Positions 52,215-61,023 of a stretch of DNA of 64,000 nucleotides are shown here, in pieces; within the stretch, counting starts at the first letter, position 1; each line of letters begins with the position of its first letter. A model generated the notes under the pieces. The model had not been told where the DNA came from, did no database searches, and saw nothing but the letters and a program-made list of their open reading frames with translations. A program made the position numbers and the translations under genes. Origin of the DNA: Martinezella rhizogenes (GTDB lineage Bacteria > Pseudomonadota > Alphaproteobacteria > Rhizobiales > Rhizobiaceae); the NCBI RefSeq assembly GCF_000799715.1, contig NZ_JUHG01000013.1, forward strand, positions 744,001 to 808,000. The letters run 5' to 3'.

Positions 52215-53570
52215 ATGGCAAGACGCAAGGATAAGATCAAGCTCGGCGCCTTCCTGCTGTTCACCGGCCATCATGTCGCCGCCTGGCGGCATCCGCAGGC
52301 GTCGGTCGGTACCGAATTCGAGAACTACCTCGAGCTTGCCAAGCTGGTGGAGGCCGCGAAGTTCGATGCGATCTTCTTTGCCGACGGCGTGGCCGCTCGG
52401 TTGAAGGATGTCGATGCGGCAAGCCGAAAGGCGCATAGCGGCGTCTATCCGTTCGAGCCGATCACGCTGCTGTCGGCGCTTTCCAGCGTCACGAAAAATA
52501 TCGGCCTGATCGCCACGGCCTCCACCAGCTATTCCGACCCCTATAATCTCGCCCGGCAGTTCGGATCGCTAGACCGGTTAAGCGGCGGGCGTGCCGGCTG
52601 GAATCTGGTGACGTCGTCGGATCCAGACGCTGCCTATAATTTCGGCCACGACACGCAGATCCTGCACGGCGACCGCTACGATCGTGCCGAGGAATTCGCC
52701 GATGTCGTGCTCGGCCTCTGGGATAGCTGGGACGATGACGCCTTTGTCCGGGACCGTGAAAGCGGCCGCTATTTCGACCCCGAGAAATTGCATCGCCTCG
52801 AACACAAGGGCCAACACTTCAGGGTTCGCGGGCCGCTGAACATTCCGCGCTCGCCGCAGGGCCGGCCAGTCGTGGTACAGGCCGGTGCTTCCGAGCCCGG
52901 CAAGGAGCTCGCCGCCCGCACGGCCGAGGCGATCTTTGCGGCGCAGATCACCCTTGAGGAAGCCACAGCCTTTTACGCCGACGTCAAAGGAAGGCTCGCA
53001 AAATTCGGCCGCTCGCACGACGATCTGAAGATCCTGCCGGGCATCTTCCCGGTGATCGGGCGAAGCGAGTCCGAGGCGCAAGAAAAATTCGAAGCGCTGC
53101 AGGAGCTGATCCAGCCGGAGGTCGGCCTCAATCTCCTGTCGCAATTGAGCGGCCTAGACCTCCGTTCCTACCCGCTCGATGGCCCGGTACCGCTCGATCC
53201 GCCGGTCACCAATGCCGGCAAGAGCCGCCAGGAACTGCTGCTCGATCTCGCCCGCCGCGAAAACCTGACCATCCGCCAGCTCTATCTGCGCATCGCAGGC
53301 GCACGCGGCCATTGGCAGGTCGTGGGCACACCGACGCAGATCGCCGACGTGCTGGAAGAGCGGTTCGAGAATTATGGCGCCGATGGCTTCAACATCATGG
53401 CGCCGATCATGCCGGGCGGTCTGGCCGATTTCATCAATCTCGTCGTACCCGAACTGCGCCGCCGTGGCCTGTTCCGCGAGGAATATGAGGGATCCACGCT
53501 ACGCGAAAACCTCGGGCTGAAGCGCCCGCCCAACCGTTTTTCCGCAGGCAATGCGGTCGCGGCAGAATAG
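52215..53570 (+). CDS. NtaA/SnaA/DszA-family flavin monooxygenase, copy 1
   Basis: 451-residue luciferase-like TIM barrel. Motifs: KIKLGAFLLFTGHHVAAWRH, ATASTSYSDPYNLARQFGSLDRLSGGRAGWNLVTS (read in parts), RYDRAEEFADVV and SPQGRPVVVQAGAS, all standard for the DszA/NtaA group, which cleave C-S or C-N bonds using FMNH2. It directly follows the SfnB-like gene (11 bp), recreating a DszC-DszA pair. Confidence 0.9.
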   Translation: MARRKDKIKLGAFLLFTGHHVAAWRHPQASVGTEFENYLELAKLVEAAKFDAIFFADGVAARLKDVDAASRKAHSGVYPFEPITLLSALSSVTKNIGLIATASTSYSDPYNLARQFGSLDRLSGGRAGWNLVTSSDPDAAYNFGHDTQILHGDRYDRAEEFADVVLGLWDSWDDDAFVRDRESGRYFDPEKLHRLEHKGQHFRVRGPLNIPRSPQGRPVVVQAGASEPGKELAARTAEAIFAAQITLEEATAFYADVKGRLAKFGRSHDDLKILPGIFPVIGRSESEAQEKFEALQELIQPEVGLNLLSQLSGLDLRSYPLDGPVPLDPPVTNAGKSRQELLLDLARRENLTIRQLYLRIAGARGHWQVVGTPTQIADVLEERFENYGADGFNIMAPIMPGGLADFINLVVPELRRRGLFREEYEGSTLRENLGLKRPPNRFSAGNAVAAE

Positions 53571-53580
53571 GAGAAGACTG

Positions 53581-53922
53581 ATGGCGCGTGACAAGCTGTT
53601 TCTAATTTCACCGGGGTTTTCCGATCCCAAGCATCCCGGCACCACTTTCGTCTGCCCCTATTGCAATGCGATCGAGGGCCTGCTCGCCAGCTTTCCCGAT
53701 CTCGCAGCGGCCATCGACGTGGAGCGCGTTCCCTTCGCCCGGCCGCGTCAGAAGGTGATCGACGCCATCGGCGAGGAAAACCAGTCCTTGCCGGTTCTCA
53801 TTCTCGCGGGCGATGCGCCTATCGATGCCGGAAACCGGAATGGAACGCGCTTCGTCAGCACGACGGATCGTATTCTCGAGCTGCTGTCGGAGCGGCACGG
53901 CTTTCCGCGTCTCCACAAGTGA
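53581..53922 (+). CDS. DUF3088 thioredoxin-fold protein with CPYC motif
   Basis: 113 residues. After DKLFLISPGFSDPKHPGTTF comes VCPYCNAIEGLL, i.e. a glutaredoxin-type CPYC at about residues 25-28, and later SLPVLILAGD, matching the cis-Pro strand of the thioredoxin fold. It starts ten bases after the NtaA-like gene, inside the operon. It may reduce a disulfide or accept a sulfur-containing product; the family has no established role known to me. Confidence 0.8.
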   Translation: MARDKLFLISPGFSDPKHPGTTFVCPYCNAIEGLLASFPDLAAAIDVERVPFARPRQKVIDAIGEENQSLPVLILAGDAPIDAGNRNGTRFVSTTDRILELLSERHGFPRLHK

Positions 53923-53935
53923 AGGGCAATAAAGC

Positions 53936-55159
53936 ATGACCGTGAAACCCGCCGGCTTCGAACCGCCCTTCCCGCCATCAGCTCTCTTCGCGCCGGATAC
54001 GACAAACCCGTACCTCGCCAAGGCGGTGGAGCTGCGCGATATCTTTGCCCGGGACGCGATCGAACGGGACCAGCAGGGCGGCAGACCGGAAGAGCAGGTC
54101 CGGCTCCTGAAGGAAAGCGGTCTCGTCAACCTGCTGATCCCCAGGGAGTTCGGCGGCCTCGGCGAGTGTTATGCGACGGCCATGCGGATCGTGCGCGAAT
54201 TCGCCAAGGTGGATGGATCGATCGGGCACCTCTACGGCTATCATTTCAGCCCCTTGCAGAACGCCGTTAACGCTGGTCCCGATGCCTATTCGCAAGACAT
54301 CCTGCGCCGCTCGGCGGCCGGGCGTTGGTTCTGGGGCAATACGACCAACAGCTTTTCCAAGAGCCTTTTCGGCCGGCGGGAGCCGGATGGTGGCGTTATC
54401 CTCAATGGCGTCCGACCCTTTGCCTCCGGATCGCATGTCGCCGATTATCTGACGGTCGCCTGGGAAGACGAGGAGACCAACCAGCGCAGCACCGCTTATA
54501 TCCCACCAAGTCGCGAAGGGATCACCATCGCCGACGATTGGGACGGTATCGGTCAGCGCCAGACCGGCAGCGGCAGGGTCTTCTACAAGGATGTGAAGAT
54601 CCGGGCCGACGAGATTTTGCCCAAGCGGCCGCGCGACGCGATCGCCTTGCTGACGCCAATGCAGCAGCAGAGTGTGTTGCTCAACGTCTTCATCGGCAGC
54701 GCCCAGGGCGCCTTGATCGCGGCGCGCGACTACACCATCACAAAATCGCGGCCCTGGATCTATTCCGGCGTCGAACGCCATGAGGACGACCCCTGGATCA
54801 AGCGGCAATATGGCGAGCTCTGGATCAAAGTGCAGGCGGCAACGGCGCTTGCCGACCGGGCGCTGACGGCGCTGGATGACGCCTATGCCAAGGGGCAGAA
54901 TCTGACGGCGGAGGATCGCGGCAAGACGGCGATTGCCGTCGCCTCGGCCAATGTCCTGGCGGGCCGCGTCGCCCTGGAGGTGACCAGCGAGATCTTTGAG
55001 GTGATGGGCGCGCGCTCCGCAGTCAGGCCCTACGGCTTCGACCGTTTCTGGCGCAACGTCCGCATCCACACGCTTCACAATCCCGCCGAGTACAAGACCC
55101 GTAACGTCGGAAGCTGGTTTCTGACGGGAGAGTTTCCGGAACCGGGGATCTTCCAATGA
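53936..55159 (+). CDS. SfnB/DszC-like flavin monooxygenase, copy 2
   Basis: 407 residues, clearly related to the protein at 51025: shared KESGL, GYHFSPLQN, RPFASGSHVADYL, DDWDGIGQRQTGSG and GFDRFWRNVRIHTLHNPAEYK (read in parts). Ribosome site AAGGG. Its stop overlaps the next start (ATGA). The second SfnB-NtaA pair in the same operon suggests either two substrates or two successive oxygenations. Confidence 0.88.
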   Translation: MTVKPAGFEPPFPPSALFAPDTTNPYLAKAVELRDIFARDAIERDQQGGRPEEQVRLLKESGLVNLLIPREFGGLGECYATAMRIVREFAKVDGSIGHLYGYHFSPLQNAVNAGPDAYSQDILRRSAAGRWFWGNTTNSFSKSLFGRREPDGGVILNGVRPFASGSHVADYLTVAWEDEETNQRSTAYIPPSREGITIADDWDGIGQRQTGSGRVFYKDVKIRADEILPKRPRDAIALLTPMQQQSVLLNVFIGSAQGALIAARDYTITKSRPWIYSGVERHEDDPWIKRQYGELWIKVQAATALADRALTALDDAYAKGQNLTAEDRGKTAIAVASANVLAGRVALEVTSEIFEVMGARSAVRPYGFDRFWRNVRIHTLHNPAEYKTRNVGSWFLTGEFPEPGIFQ

Positions 55160-56484
55160 GCGCGAAACGGCAGCTTCATCTCAACATCAACATCCTGCAT
55201 TCCGGGTTTTCACCGGCGGCCTGGCGGATGGAAGGAAGCGATCCCCGCGCCTCCTTCGACATCAACCACTATGTCAACGTCGCCCGTATCGCCGAGCGCG
55301 GCACCTTCGATGCGATCTTCCTTGCCGACCAGGCGGCCATTTCCGATCGCGTCGATTTCCGCCCGTTGACCTCGCTGGAGCCGACGATCGTGCTGGCAAC
55401 CGTGGCCGCCCATACCGACCACATCGGCCTCATCGCAACGGCGTCGACCACCTATAACGAGCCCTACAACATCGCCCGCCGCTTCGCGACGCTGGATCAC
55501 GCCAGCGGCGGCCGCGTTGGCTGGAACATCGTCACCAGCGCCGATCTCTCGCAAAGCCGGAACTTCGGCCTTGAGAAGCCGGTGGCGCATGGCAGCCGCT
55601 ACGAGCGGGCAGCAGAATTCACGGCGGTCGTGAAGGCATTGTGGGACAGTTGGGAGGACGAGGCCTTCCTCGGCGATGTCGCCACCGGGCGCTTCGTCGA
55701 TCCCACGCGGGTGCATGCAATCGCCCATCGCGGCAAGCATTTTTCCGTGCATGGTCCCCATAATATTCCACGCCCGCCGCAAGGTCATCCCGTCCTCGTT
55801 CAGGCCGGCGGCTCCGATGATGGCCGGCAACTCGCGGCCGAACATGCCGAGGCCGTGTTCTCCGCGTCCCAATCCCTGGAGGAAGCGCTGGACTATGCCG
55901 GCGATCTCAGGGCTCGGGCCGCTCGTTTCGGCCGTGCGCCGGACAGCCTGCTGGTGCTCGCCGGTCTCGCCACCATCATCGGCAGCACGGAGGTGGAAGC
56001 CAAGCGGCGGCAGGAAGAACTGCGCGAACTCATCCCGCTGGAGTATAGCCTTGCGCGGCTGTCGGGCGTGCTGCAGATCGACCCGAAACGGCTGAAGCTG
56101 GACGAGGCCTTGCCGGCCGATATTCCCCTGCCGCCGGACGGCGGGCACACTTTCTTTCAGGCAACCCTTGCGCTGGCCCGGCGCGACCAGCTGACCGTGC
56201 GCGACCTCATCCGGGCACTCAACGGCGGAACAGGACATCGCACCATCGTCGGCACGCCGGAAGCGGTCGCCGACGATATCGAAACATGGTTCCGAGCGGG
56301 TGCCGCCGATGGCTTCAACCTGATGCCGGATGTCTTGCCGCACGGACTGGACGTGTTCGTCGACGAAGTCGTGCCGATCCTGCGTCGACGCGGCCTTTTC
56401 CGGCAGGACTATACCGGCCGGACCCTCCGCGATCATCTTGGCCTTGCGCGCCCCGCCAATCCCTATGCCATAGCCGCCGAATGA
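55156..56484 (+). CDS. NtaA/SnaA/DszA-family flavin monooxygenase, copy 2
   Basis: 442 residues. Start RQLHLNINILHSGFSPAAWR, then ATASTTYNEPYNIARRFATLDHASGGRVGWNIVTS (read in parts), RYERAAEFTAVVKALWDSW and PPQGHPVLVQAGGSDDG. Same family as 52215-53570 but distinct in sequence, so not a recent duplicate. Translationally coupled to the SfnB-like gene before it. Confidence 0.9.
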   Translation: MSAKRQLHLNINILHSGFSPAAWRMEGSDPRASFDINHYVNVARIAERGTFDAIFLADQAAISDRVDFRPLTSLEPTIVLATVAAHTDHIGLIATASTTYNEPYNIARRFATLDHASGGRVGWNIVTSADLSQSRNFGLEKPVAHGSRYERAAEFTAVVKALWDSWEDEAFLGDVATGRFVDPTRVHAIAHRGKHFSVHGPHNIPRPPQGHPVLVQAGGSDDGRQLAAEHAEAVFSASQSLEEALDYAGDLRARAARFGRAPDSLLVLAGLATIIGSTEVEAKRRQEELRELIPLEYSLARLSGVLQIDPKRLKLDEALPADIPLPPDGGHTFFQATLALARRDQLTVRDLIRALNGGTGHRTIVGTPEAVADDIETWFRAGAADGFNLMPDVLPHGLDVFVDEVVPILRRRGLFRQDYTGRTLRDHLGLARPANPYAIAAE

Positions 56485-56497
56485 AGGAGAAGACCCG

Positions 56498-57346
56498 ATG
56501 ACAGCATTAGCCCCCGTCAGAGCGGAAGAGCGTGATCGCCTGACCGTCCTTGCCACCGAGCGCTATCGCAATGACCAAGGTCTGGCAGGAGATTGGAATG
56601 AGACGCTGGATACGCTGCTGTCGCATCGCAGCGTGCGCAACTATCTGCCCAAGGCGGTTCCGGAAGACGTGCTCCATCTGGCAATCGCCGCCGCGCAATC
56701 AGCGCCCAGCTCTTCCAACCTGCAAGCCTGGAGCGTGATCGCCGTTGAGGATGAAGCGCGCAAGAGCAGGCTGAATACGGTCGCCGGCACCCAGCGGCAA
56801 ATCACGCAGGCACCACTCCTGTTGATCTGGCTTGCGGATCTCAATCGGTCACGCACCATCGCCGCCGAGCGCGGCTCATCGGCGGAAGGTCTCGACTATG
56901 TCGAAAGCTTCCTTCTCGGGGTCATCGATGCGGCACTGGCCGCGCAGAATGCAGTCTCGGCATTGGAGTCGCTGGGGCTCGGCACCTGCTATATCGGCGC
57001 GATCCGCAACGATCCGGAAGTGGTCGCCCGCGAGCTGGAATTACCGGAAGGCGTATTCCCGGTCTTCGGCCTCACCGTCGGCTACCCGGATCCAGCCGTG
57101 CTCGCTGGGGTCAAGCCGAGACTGCCGCAGTCGACCGTTCTTCATCGCGAGCGTTACGACACGACACCTCGTCCAGGCGATCTTGAGGATTACAACGCCG
57201 CGCTCGGCAGTTTTCAGGCGGAGCAGTCCATGCCGCTGACGGACTGGACCGAGCAGGTGAAGAACAGGATCGGCACCGTCGAGGCCCTGAAAGGACGCCA
57301 CCTTCTTGGCGCCGCCGCGCGCAAGCTTGGTTTCAAGCTGAAATAG
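56498..57346 (+). CDS. NfsA/FRP-type nitroreductase, probable flavin reductase of the cassette
   Basis: 282 residues. HRSVRNYLPKAVPEDVLHLAIAAAQSAPSSSNLQAWSV (read in parts) is the FMN-binding start of the NfsA/FRP group; NAVSALESLGLGTCYIGAIRN and FGLTVGYPDP complete it. FMN reductases of this type supply FMNH2 to DszA/NtaA enzymes. It follows the second NtaA-like gene by 13 bp, making it the likely electron source for four monooxygenases. Confidence 0.87.
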   Translation: MTALAPVRAEERDRLTVLATERYRNDQGLAGDWNETLDTLLSHRSVRNYLPKAVPEDVLHLAIAAAQSAPSSSNLQAWSVIAVEDEARKSRLNTVAGTQRQITQAPLLLIWLADLNRSRTIAAERGSSAEGLDYVESFLLGVIDAALAAQNAVSALESLGLGTCYIGAIRNDPEVVARELELPEGVFPVFGLTVGYPDPAVLAGVKPRLPQSTVLHRERYDTTPRPGDLEDYNAALGSFQAEQSMPLTDWTEQVKNRIGTVEALKGRHLLGAAARKLGFKLK

Positions 57347-57354
57347 AGACATCT

Positions 57355-58365
57355 CTATTCTGCGGCGACGATGCTGAGATCCGGGCGTGTATTCCACGTC
57401 AGGACCTCATCGATCGCCTGCAACGCCTTCGCTTCCGCCTGAAGCCAGTTGCGAAAGAGATCGACCCGCATCAGGCGTGCCTTGGTGGCCGTCGTCGCGA
57501 AGAAATAGGAAAAACTGACGGGCTGGGGACTGCCGAAGGGGCTGACGAGCCGCCCGGCCCTAAGCTCTGCTTCCGCCAACCGGACCTTGCCGAGACCCAG
57601 CCCCTGCCCCGCGAGCGCCGCATCGATGATCAGGGAGGATTGGCTGAGACGGAAGCCGCCCTGCGACAGCCGATAGGAAAGGCCCTCCGCCCTCAGCCAG
57701 GCATTCCAGTCCGGGCAGGAATGATCATGCTCCGCACCATCCTCATGTAGCAGCGGCACGCCTTCGATCGCCTTCGGACCGTTGCGGAGCCAATGTCGTT
57801 CGGCGAATTCCGGACTGCAGATCGGGATGACCGCCTCGGAGAACAGGTGATCCACGACAAGACCGGGATAGGCGCCACTGCCATATCGGATAGCGCAATC
57901 GGCGTCGCCGCTATCGAGGTCGGTCAGTTGCGCGGAGGCATCGACCAGGACCTGCAATCCCGGGGCCGCGCGGCGCAAACCGTCCAGCCGCGGGATCAGC
58001 CATTTGCTGGCGAAAGACGGCGCCACGGAAACCCGGATCGGCTGTTCGTGATCGCTGGCGGCAAATTGCGTCATCGCACCAAGAACCGCATCGAAGGCGT
58101 CCGTCAGACCGGGCACCAGCGCCTGTCCGGCTGATGTCAGCTGCAATTGCCCACGCGTCCGATGGAAGAGCGGCTGGCCGAGATAGTCCTCGAGCAGGCG
58201 AATCTGCTGCCCGACCGCAGCCGAGGTCACATGCAGCTCCTCCGCCGCGCGCAGAAAATTCAGGTGCCGCGCCGTGGCCACAAAAGCGCGAAGCGAGGTC
58301 AGCGGAGGCAGACGCGCCAGGGTCGGCTGAATGGATTTTTTCCGGGAGTTCGCGATCGTCATCAT
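57355..58365 (-). CDS. LysR-family regulator (GcvA-like) next to the organosulfur genes
   Basis: About 336 residues from ATG at 58365 (58362 and 58383 are alternatives; none has a clear ribosome site). HTH: LPPLTSLRAFVATARHLNFL, AAEELHVTSAAVGQQIRLLE. The effector domain has the GcvA-type RVSVAPSFASKWLIPRL and CAIRYGSGAYPGL. It is convergent with the nitroreductase gene (8 bp apart) and divergent from the binding protein at 58648. Candidate controller of the shared motif. Confidence 0.88.
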   Translation of the reverse strand: MMTIANSRKKSIQPTLARLPPLTSLRAFVATARHLNFLRAAEELHVTSAAVGQQIRLLEDYLGQPLFHRTRGQLQLTSAGQALVPGLTDAFDAVLGAMTQFAASDHEQPIRVSVAPSFASKWLIPRLDGLRRAAPGLQVLVDASAQLTDLDSGDADCAIRYGSGAYPGLVVDHLFSEAVIPICSPEFAERHWLRNGPKAIEGVPLLHEDGAEHDHSCPDWNAWLRAEGLSYRLSQGGFRLSQSSLIIDAALAGQGLGLGKVRLAEAELRAGRLVSPFGSPQPVSFSYFFATTATKARLMRVDLFRNWLQAEAKALQAIDEVLTWNTRPDLSIVAAE

Positions 58366-58487
58366 GGGGCGATTGCAACACAATCATGCCGGCCTAGACG
58401 AGAACGTGCATTGCGTTTCCCCGACGTGATGGAAACATTTTCTTTCCCGTAGGCACCCCTTTGCGGAAGCAAAAACTAAAACTTCGA

Positions 58488-58519
58488 AATAGTCTATATT
58501 TTTACTAGATTATCATCTC
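58488..58519 (+). promoter_or_regulatory. AT-rich shared motif, copy 2
   Basis: Starts AATAGTCTATATTTT and continues TACTAGATTATCAT; 23 of 32 positions equal copy 1 at 50749-50780. It lies about 130 bp before the binding-protein start, in the divergent gap with the LysR gene. Confidence 0.45.
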
Positions 58520-58647
58520 TGCCTGAGCGCACCGCACGAAGCTTTTCTTTCGAAGGCGGCGAGAAAAACATTCTTCCGAATTTCCGGCCTCCGGTCCGAA
58601 GATAGCGCCGGCAGGTCACTGCCGAGCGATCAAGCCTGGGGAAATTC

Positions 58648-60258
58648 ATGGACATCAAAAGACGCCAGTTCAATCAAGTCCTCGCCTTTGCCGCCATCGG
58701 CGCCGTGGCGCCGTTTGGCCGCTTTGCACAGGCCGCCGAGCCGACGGCGGGGGGAACGCTGACCCTGCTCGTTCAGCCGGAGCCGCCAACCCTCGTCACG
58801 CTTGCCCACACAGCCGGCCCGACGACGCGTGTCAGCGGCAAGGTGACCGAAGGTCTGTTGGCCTATGGACTAGAGGACTTCAAGCCCATTCCGCAGCTCG
58901 CGACGGAATGGCACGTCAGCGACGACGGTCTGCAATATACGTTCAAGCTGCGCCAAGGCGTCAAATGGCATGATGGCAAGGATTTCACCTCGGCCGATGT
59001 CGCCTTCTCGATCCTGGCCTTGAAAGAGGTCCATCCGCGCGGCCGCGCTACTTTTTCCAGCGTGACCGAAGTGGCGACGCCGGACGACCATACCGCCATC
59101 ATCAAGCTCTCCAAGCCCGCGCCCTATCTGCTCGGCGCGCTTCAGGCGAGCGAGTCGCCCATCGTGCCTAGGCATGTCTATGAGGGCAGCACGGATCTGC
59201 CGGGCAACGCCAACGGCCGCGCGCCAGTTGGCACCGGCCCCTTCATCTTTCGCGAATGGGTGGTCGGAAGCCACGTCATCCTCGACCGCAATCCCGACTA
59301 CTGGGACAAGGGGCGGCCCTATCTCGACCGCATCGTCATTAAGTTCATTCCCGATGCCAGCGCCCGGCTTGCGGCGCTGGAGACCGGCGAGGTCGATATC
59401 GCACCGGATACGCCGGTGTCGCTGAGCGAGATCGATCGTATCAAGACGCTGCCGACGCTTGCGGTCGAGGATCGTGGCAACGATTATTCGCCAACCGTCT
59501 ACCGCATCGAATTCAACCTCGCGAACAAGTATTTCCAGCACAACAAGGTCCGCCAGGCCGTCGCCCATGCGATCGACCGGCAGAAGATCGCCGATATCGC
59601 CTTTTACGGCTACGCCATCCCGGCCCCGAGCCCGATCAGTCCCTACCTGAAGACCTTCTATAACCCCAATACTCCGATCTATGCCTTCGATCTGGCCAAG
59701 GCTGAGACGCTGCTGGACGAAGCCGGGTTCCCGCGCGGCGCCGACGGCATCCGCTTCGAGGTGCCGCATGATGTCATGCCCTATGGCGATACCTATACCC
59801 GGATTGGCGACTACCTCCGCGACGCGCTTTCAAAAATCGGCATCAAGGTCGATCTTCGCGGCCAGGACGTGCCGACCTGGCTGAAGCGCGTCTATACCGA
59901 TCGCGATTTCGCCTTCGTGACCGGCGGCATGGGTAATACGTTCGACCCGACCATCGGCGTCCAGCGCCTCTACTGGTCGAAGAACTTCAAGAAGGGTGTG
60001 CCCTTCTCGAACGGCTCCGGCTACAACAACCCCGAGATCGACCGCATCTTCGAACAGGCAGCCGTCGAGAACGACCATGCCAAGCGCGTCGAACTCTTCA
60101 ACCGGATGCAGGTCATCATCGCAACAGACCTACCCGACATCACCCTGGTGTCATTCCGGCAACTGACGATCTTCAACAAAAAAGTCCAGGACCACACCGT
60201 CGTCGCCGACGGTCTCTCCGGCAGCCTCTCCAGCGCCTACCTCCTCAAGAACGCCTAG
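58648..60258 (+). CDS. ABC transporter binding protein, family 5 (DppA-like), Tat-exported
   Basis: 536 residues. The N-terminus DIKRRQFNQVLAFAAIGAVA is a twin-arginine signal ending near AQAAE. The SBP_bac_5 domain follows: GGTLTLLVQPEPPTLV, LRQGVKWHDGKDFTSADV, PVGTGPFIFREW, NPDYWDKGRPYLDRI, RQAVAHAIDR. These proteins bind peptides, nickel, opines or other solutes. No permease or ATPase genes follow, so it is an orphan here, or its partners were lost together with the truncated gene behind it. Confidence 0.88.
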   Translation: MDIKRRQFNQVLAFAAIGAVAPFGRFAQAAEPTAGGTLTLLVQPEPPTLVTLAHTAGPTTRVSGKVTEGLLAYGLEDFKPIPQLATEWHVSDDGLQYTFKLRQGVKWHDGKDFTSADVAFSILALKEVHPRGRATFSSVTEVATPDDHTAIIKLSKPAPYLLGALQASESPIVPRHVYEGSTDLPGNANGRAPVGTGPFIFREWVVGSHVILDRNPDYWDKGRPYLDRIVIKFIPDASARLAALETGEVDIAPDTPVSLSEIDRIKTLPTLAVEDRGNDYSPTVYRIEFNLANKYFQHNKVRQAVAHAIDRQKIADIAFYGYAIPAPSPISPYLKTFYNPNTPIYAFDLAKAETLLDEAGFPRGADGIRFEVPHDVMPYGDTYTRIGDYLRDALSKIGIKVDLRGQDVPTWLKRVYTDRDFAFVTGGMGNTFDPTIGVQRLYWSKNFKKGVPFSNGSGYNNPEIDRIFEQAAVENDHAKRVELFNRMQVIIATDLPDITLVSFRQLTIFNKKVQDHTVVADGLSGSLSSAYLLKNA

Positions 60259-60282
60259 CATTGCCTCAGCAAGGATATCCGC

Positions 60283-60375
60283 ATGACCTTCAATCGCCGC
60301 CAATTCCACCAGTCACTATCCGTCGCGACGAATGTTCCTCAACGGCATCCCATTGAAGAAATTCAGCAATCTTGA
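60283..60375 (+). pseudogene. Truncated start of a second Tat-exported binding protein
   Basis: A good ribosome site (AAGGAT) and ATG open a 30-codon frame starting MTFNRRQFHQSLSVAT, which mirrors the twin-arginine signal start of the gene just upstream (RRQFNQ versus RRQFHQ). Similarity stops after about 15 codons, before the hydrophobic core, and a stop follows. This looks like the 5' stump of a tandem paralogue, with a deletion or insertion breakpoint near 60330. Confidence 0.6.
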
Positions 60376-60408
60376 CGGCTAATTCCTCATACTGTGACGT
60401 AGCAAGCC

Positions 60409-60864
60409 TTAGGAATTTTCCGGCGCGGGACTGGTCCCTGCCGACCTTACCTGCCAGATGGCGAGGCCAATCCAAAAGAGCGCGAACAACGGTAGCGGAA
60501 GTAATGCCCGGAGGGCGACCCATGTATCGGTATCCACGGTCAATGCAGCAGCGCAGCTGATTGCGACAATGCTGAAAGCGCATACCGATAATCCGACATA
60601 TGTCTGCCGCCACTTTGCACTCGACATCGCCGATCGGTGTTCGAGGAGGAGATTGCGAAAGCCACTGGTCCGCATAGCCAATATTGCAAACATGAGGACA
60701 GCGGGAAGAAACGTAAGAGAGAGCCGAAACTTGATGGAAGTTTCAGACTGGGCGAACCGTGAATGAACCAGTTCGGACAGCCCATACGTGATACCGGTGC
60801 TTAGCATGATAATGACGAGAGAACGCCAGACTATGCTCCAAAAGACCTGGACAAATCTGATCAT
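60409..60864 (-). CDS. Small integral membrane protein of unknown function
   Basis: 151 residues from ATG at 60864 (an upstream in-frame start at 60945 adds an implausible Cys-rich lead). Four hydrophobic segments: FWSIVWRSLVIIMLSTGITYGL, SLTFLPAVLMFAILAM, TYVGLSVCAFSIVAISCAAAL and LLPLPLFALFWIGLAIW (each read in parts). No known family is recognised. It is isolated between the truncated binding-protein gene and the FAD protein, on the opposite strand to the former; probably a recent neighbour. Confidence 0.6.
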   Translation of the reverse strand: MIRFVQVFWSIVWRSLVIIMLSTGITYGLSELVHSRFAQSETSIKFRLSLTFLPAVLMFAILAMRTSGFRNLLLEHRSAMSSAKWRQTYVGLSVCAFSIVAISCAAALTVDTDTWVALRALLPLPLFALFWIGLAIWQVRSAGTSPAPENS

Positions 60865-61023
60865 CTTCTTGCATCCCCACCATCGCAAAACTCCCCGTTT
60901 AAAGCGAAGTTTTGCGACGTAGCAAAAACAGGCATCCCGCGACATCCGAGCGTGCAGAGTGCCTCACGACGATATTTTCAGCAAGTGATCCGCTTTCATG
61001 GCGCCTGTTCACCTGCTCTCCGT

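Noticed and set aside
55210..56556. 448-codon minus-strand frame opposite the second NtaA-like gene
   Set aside because: Pure antisense of a gene with complete luciferase-family motifs; no ribosome site.
60398..60924. GACGTAGCAA found twice around the small membrane-protein gene, suggesting an insertion-site duplication
   Set aside because: Only ten bases agree, the flanks differ and there are no terminal inverted repeats or transposase; chance is sufficient.
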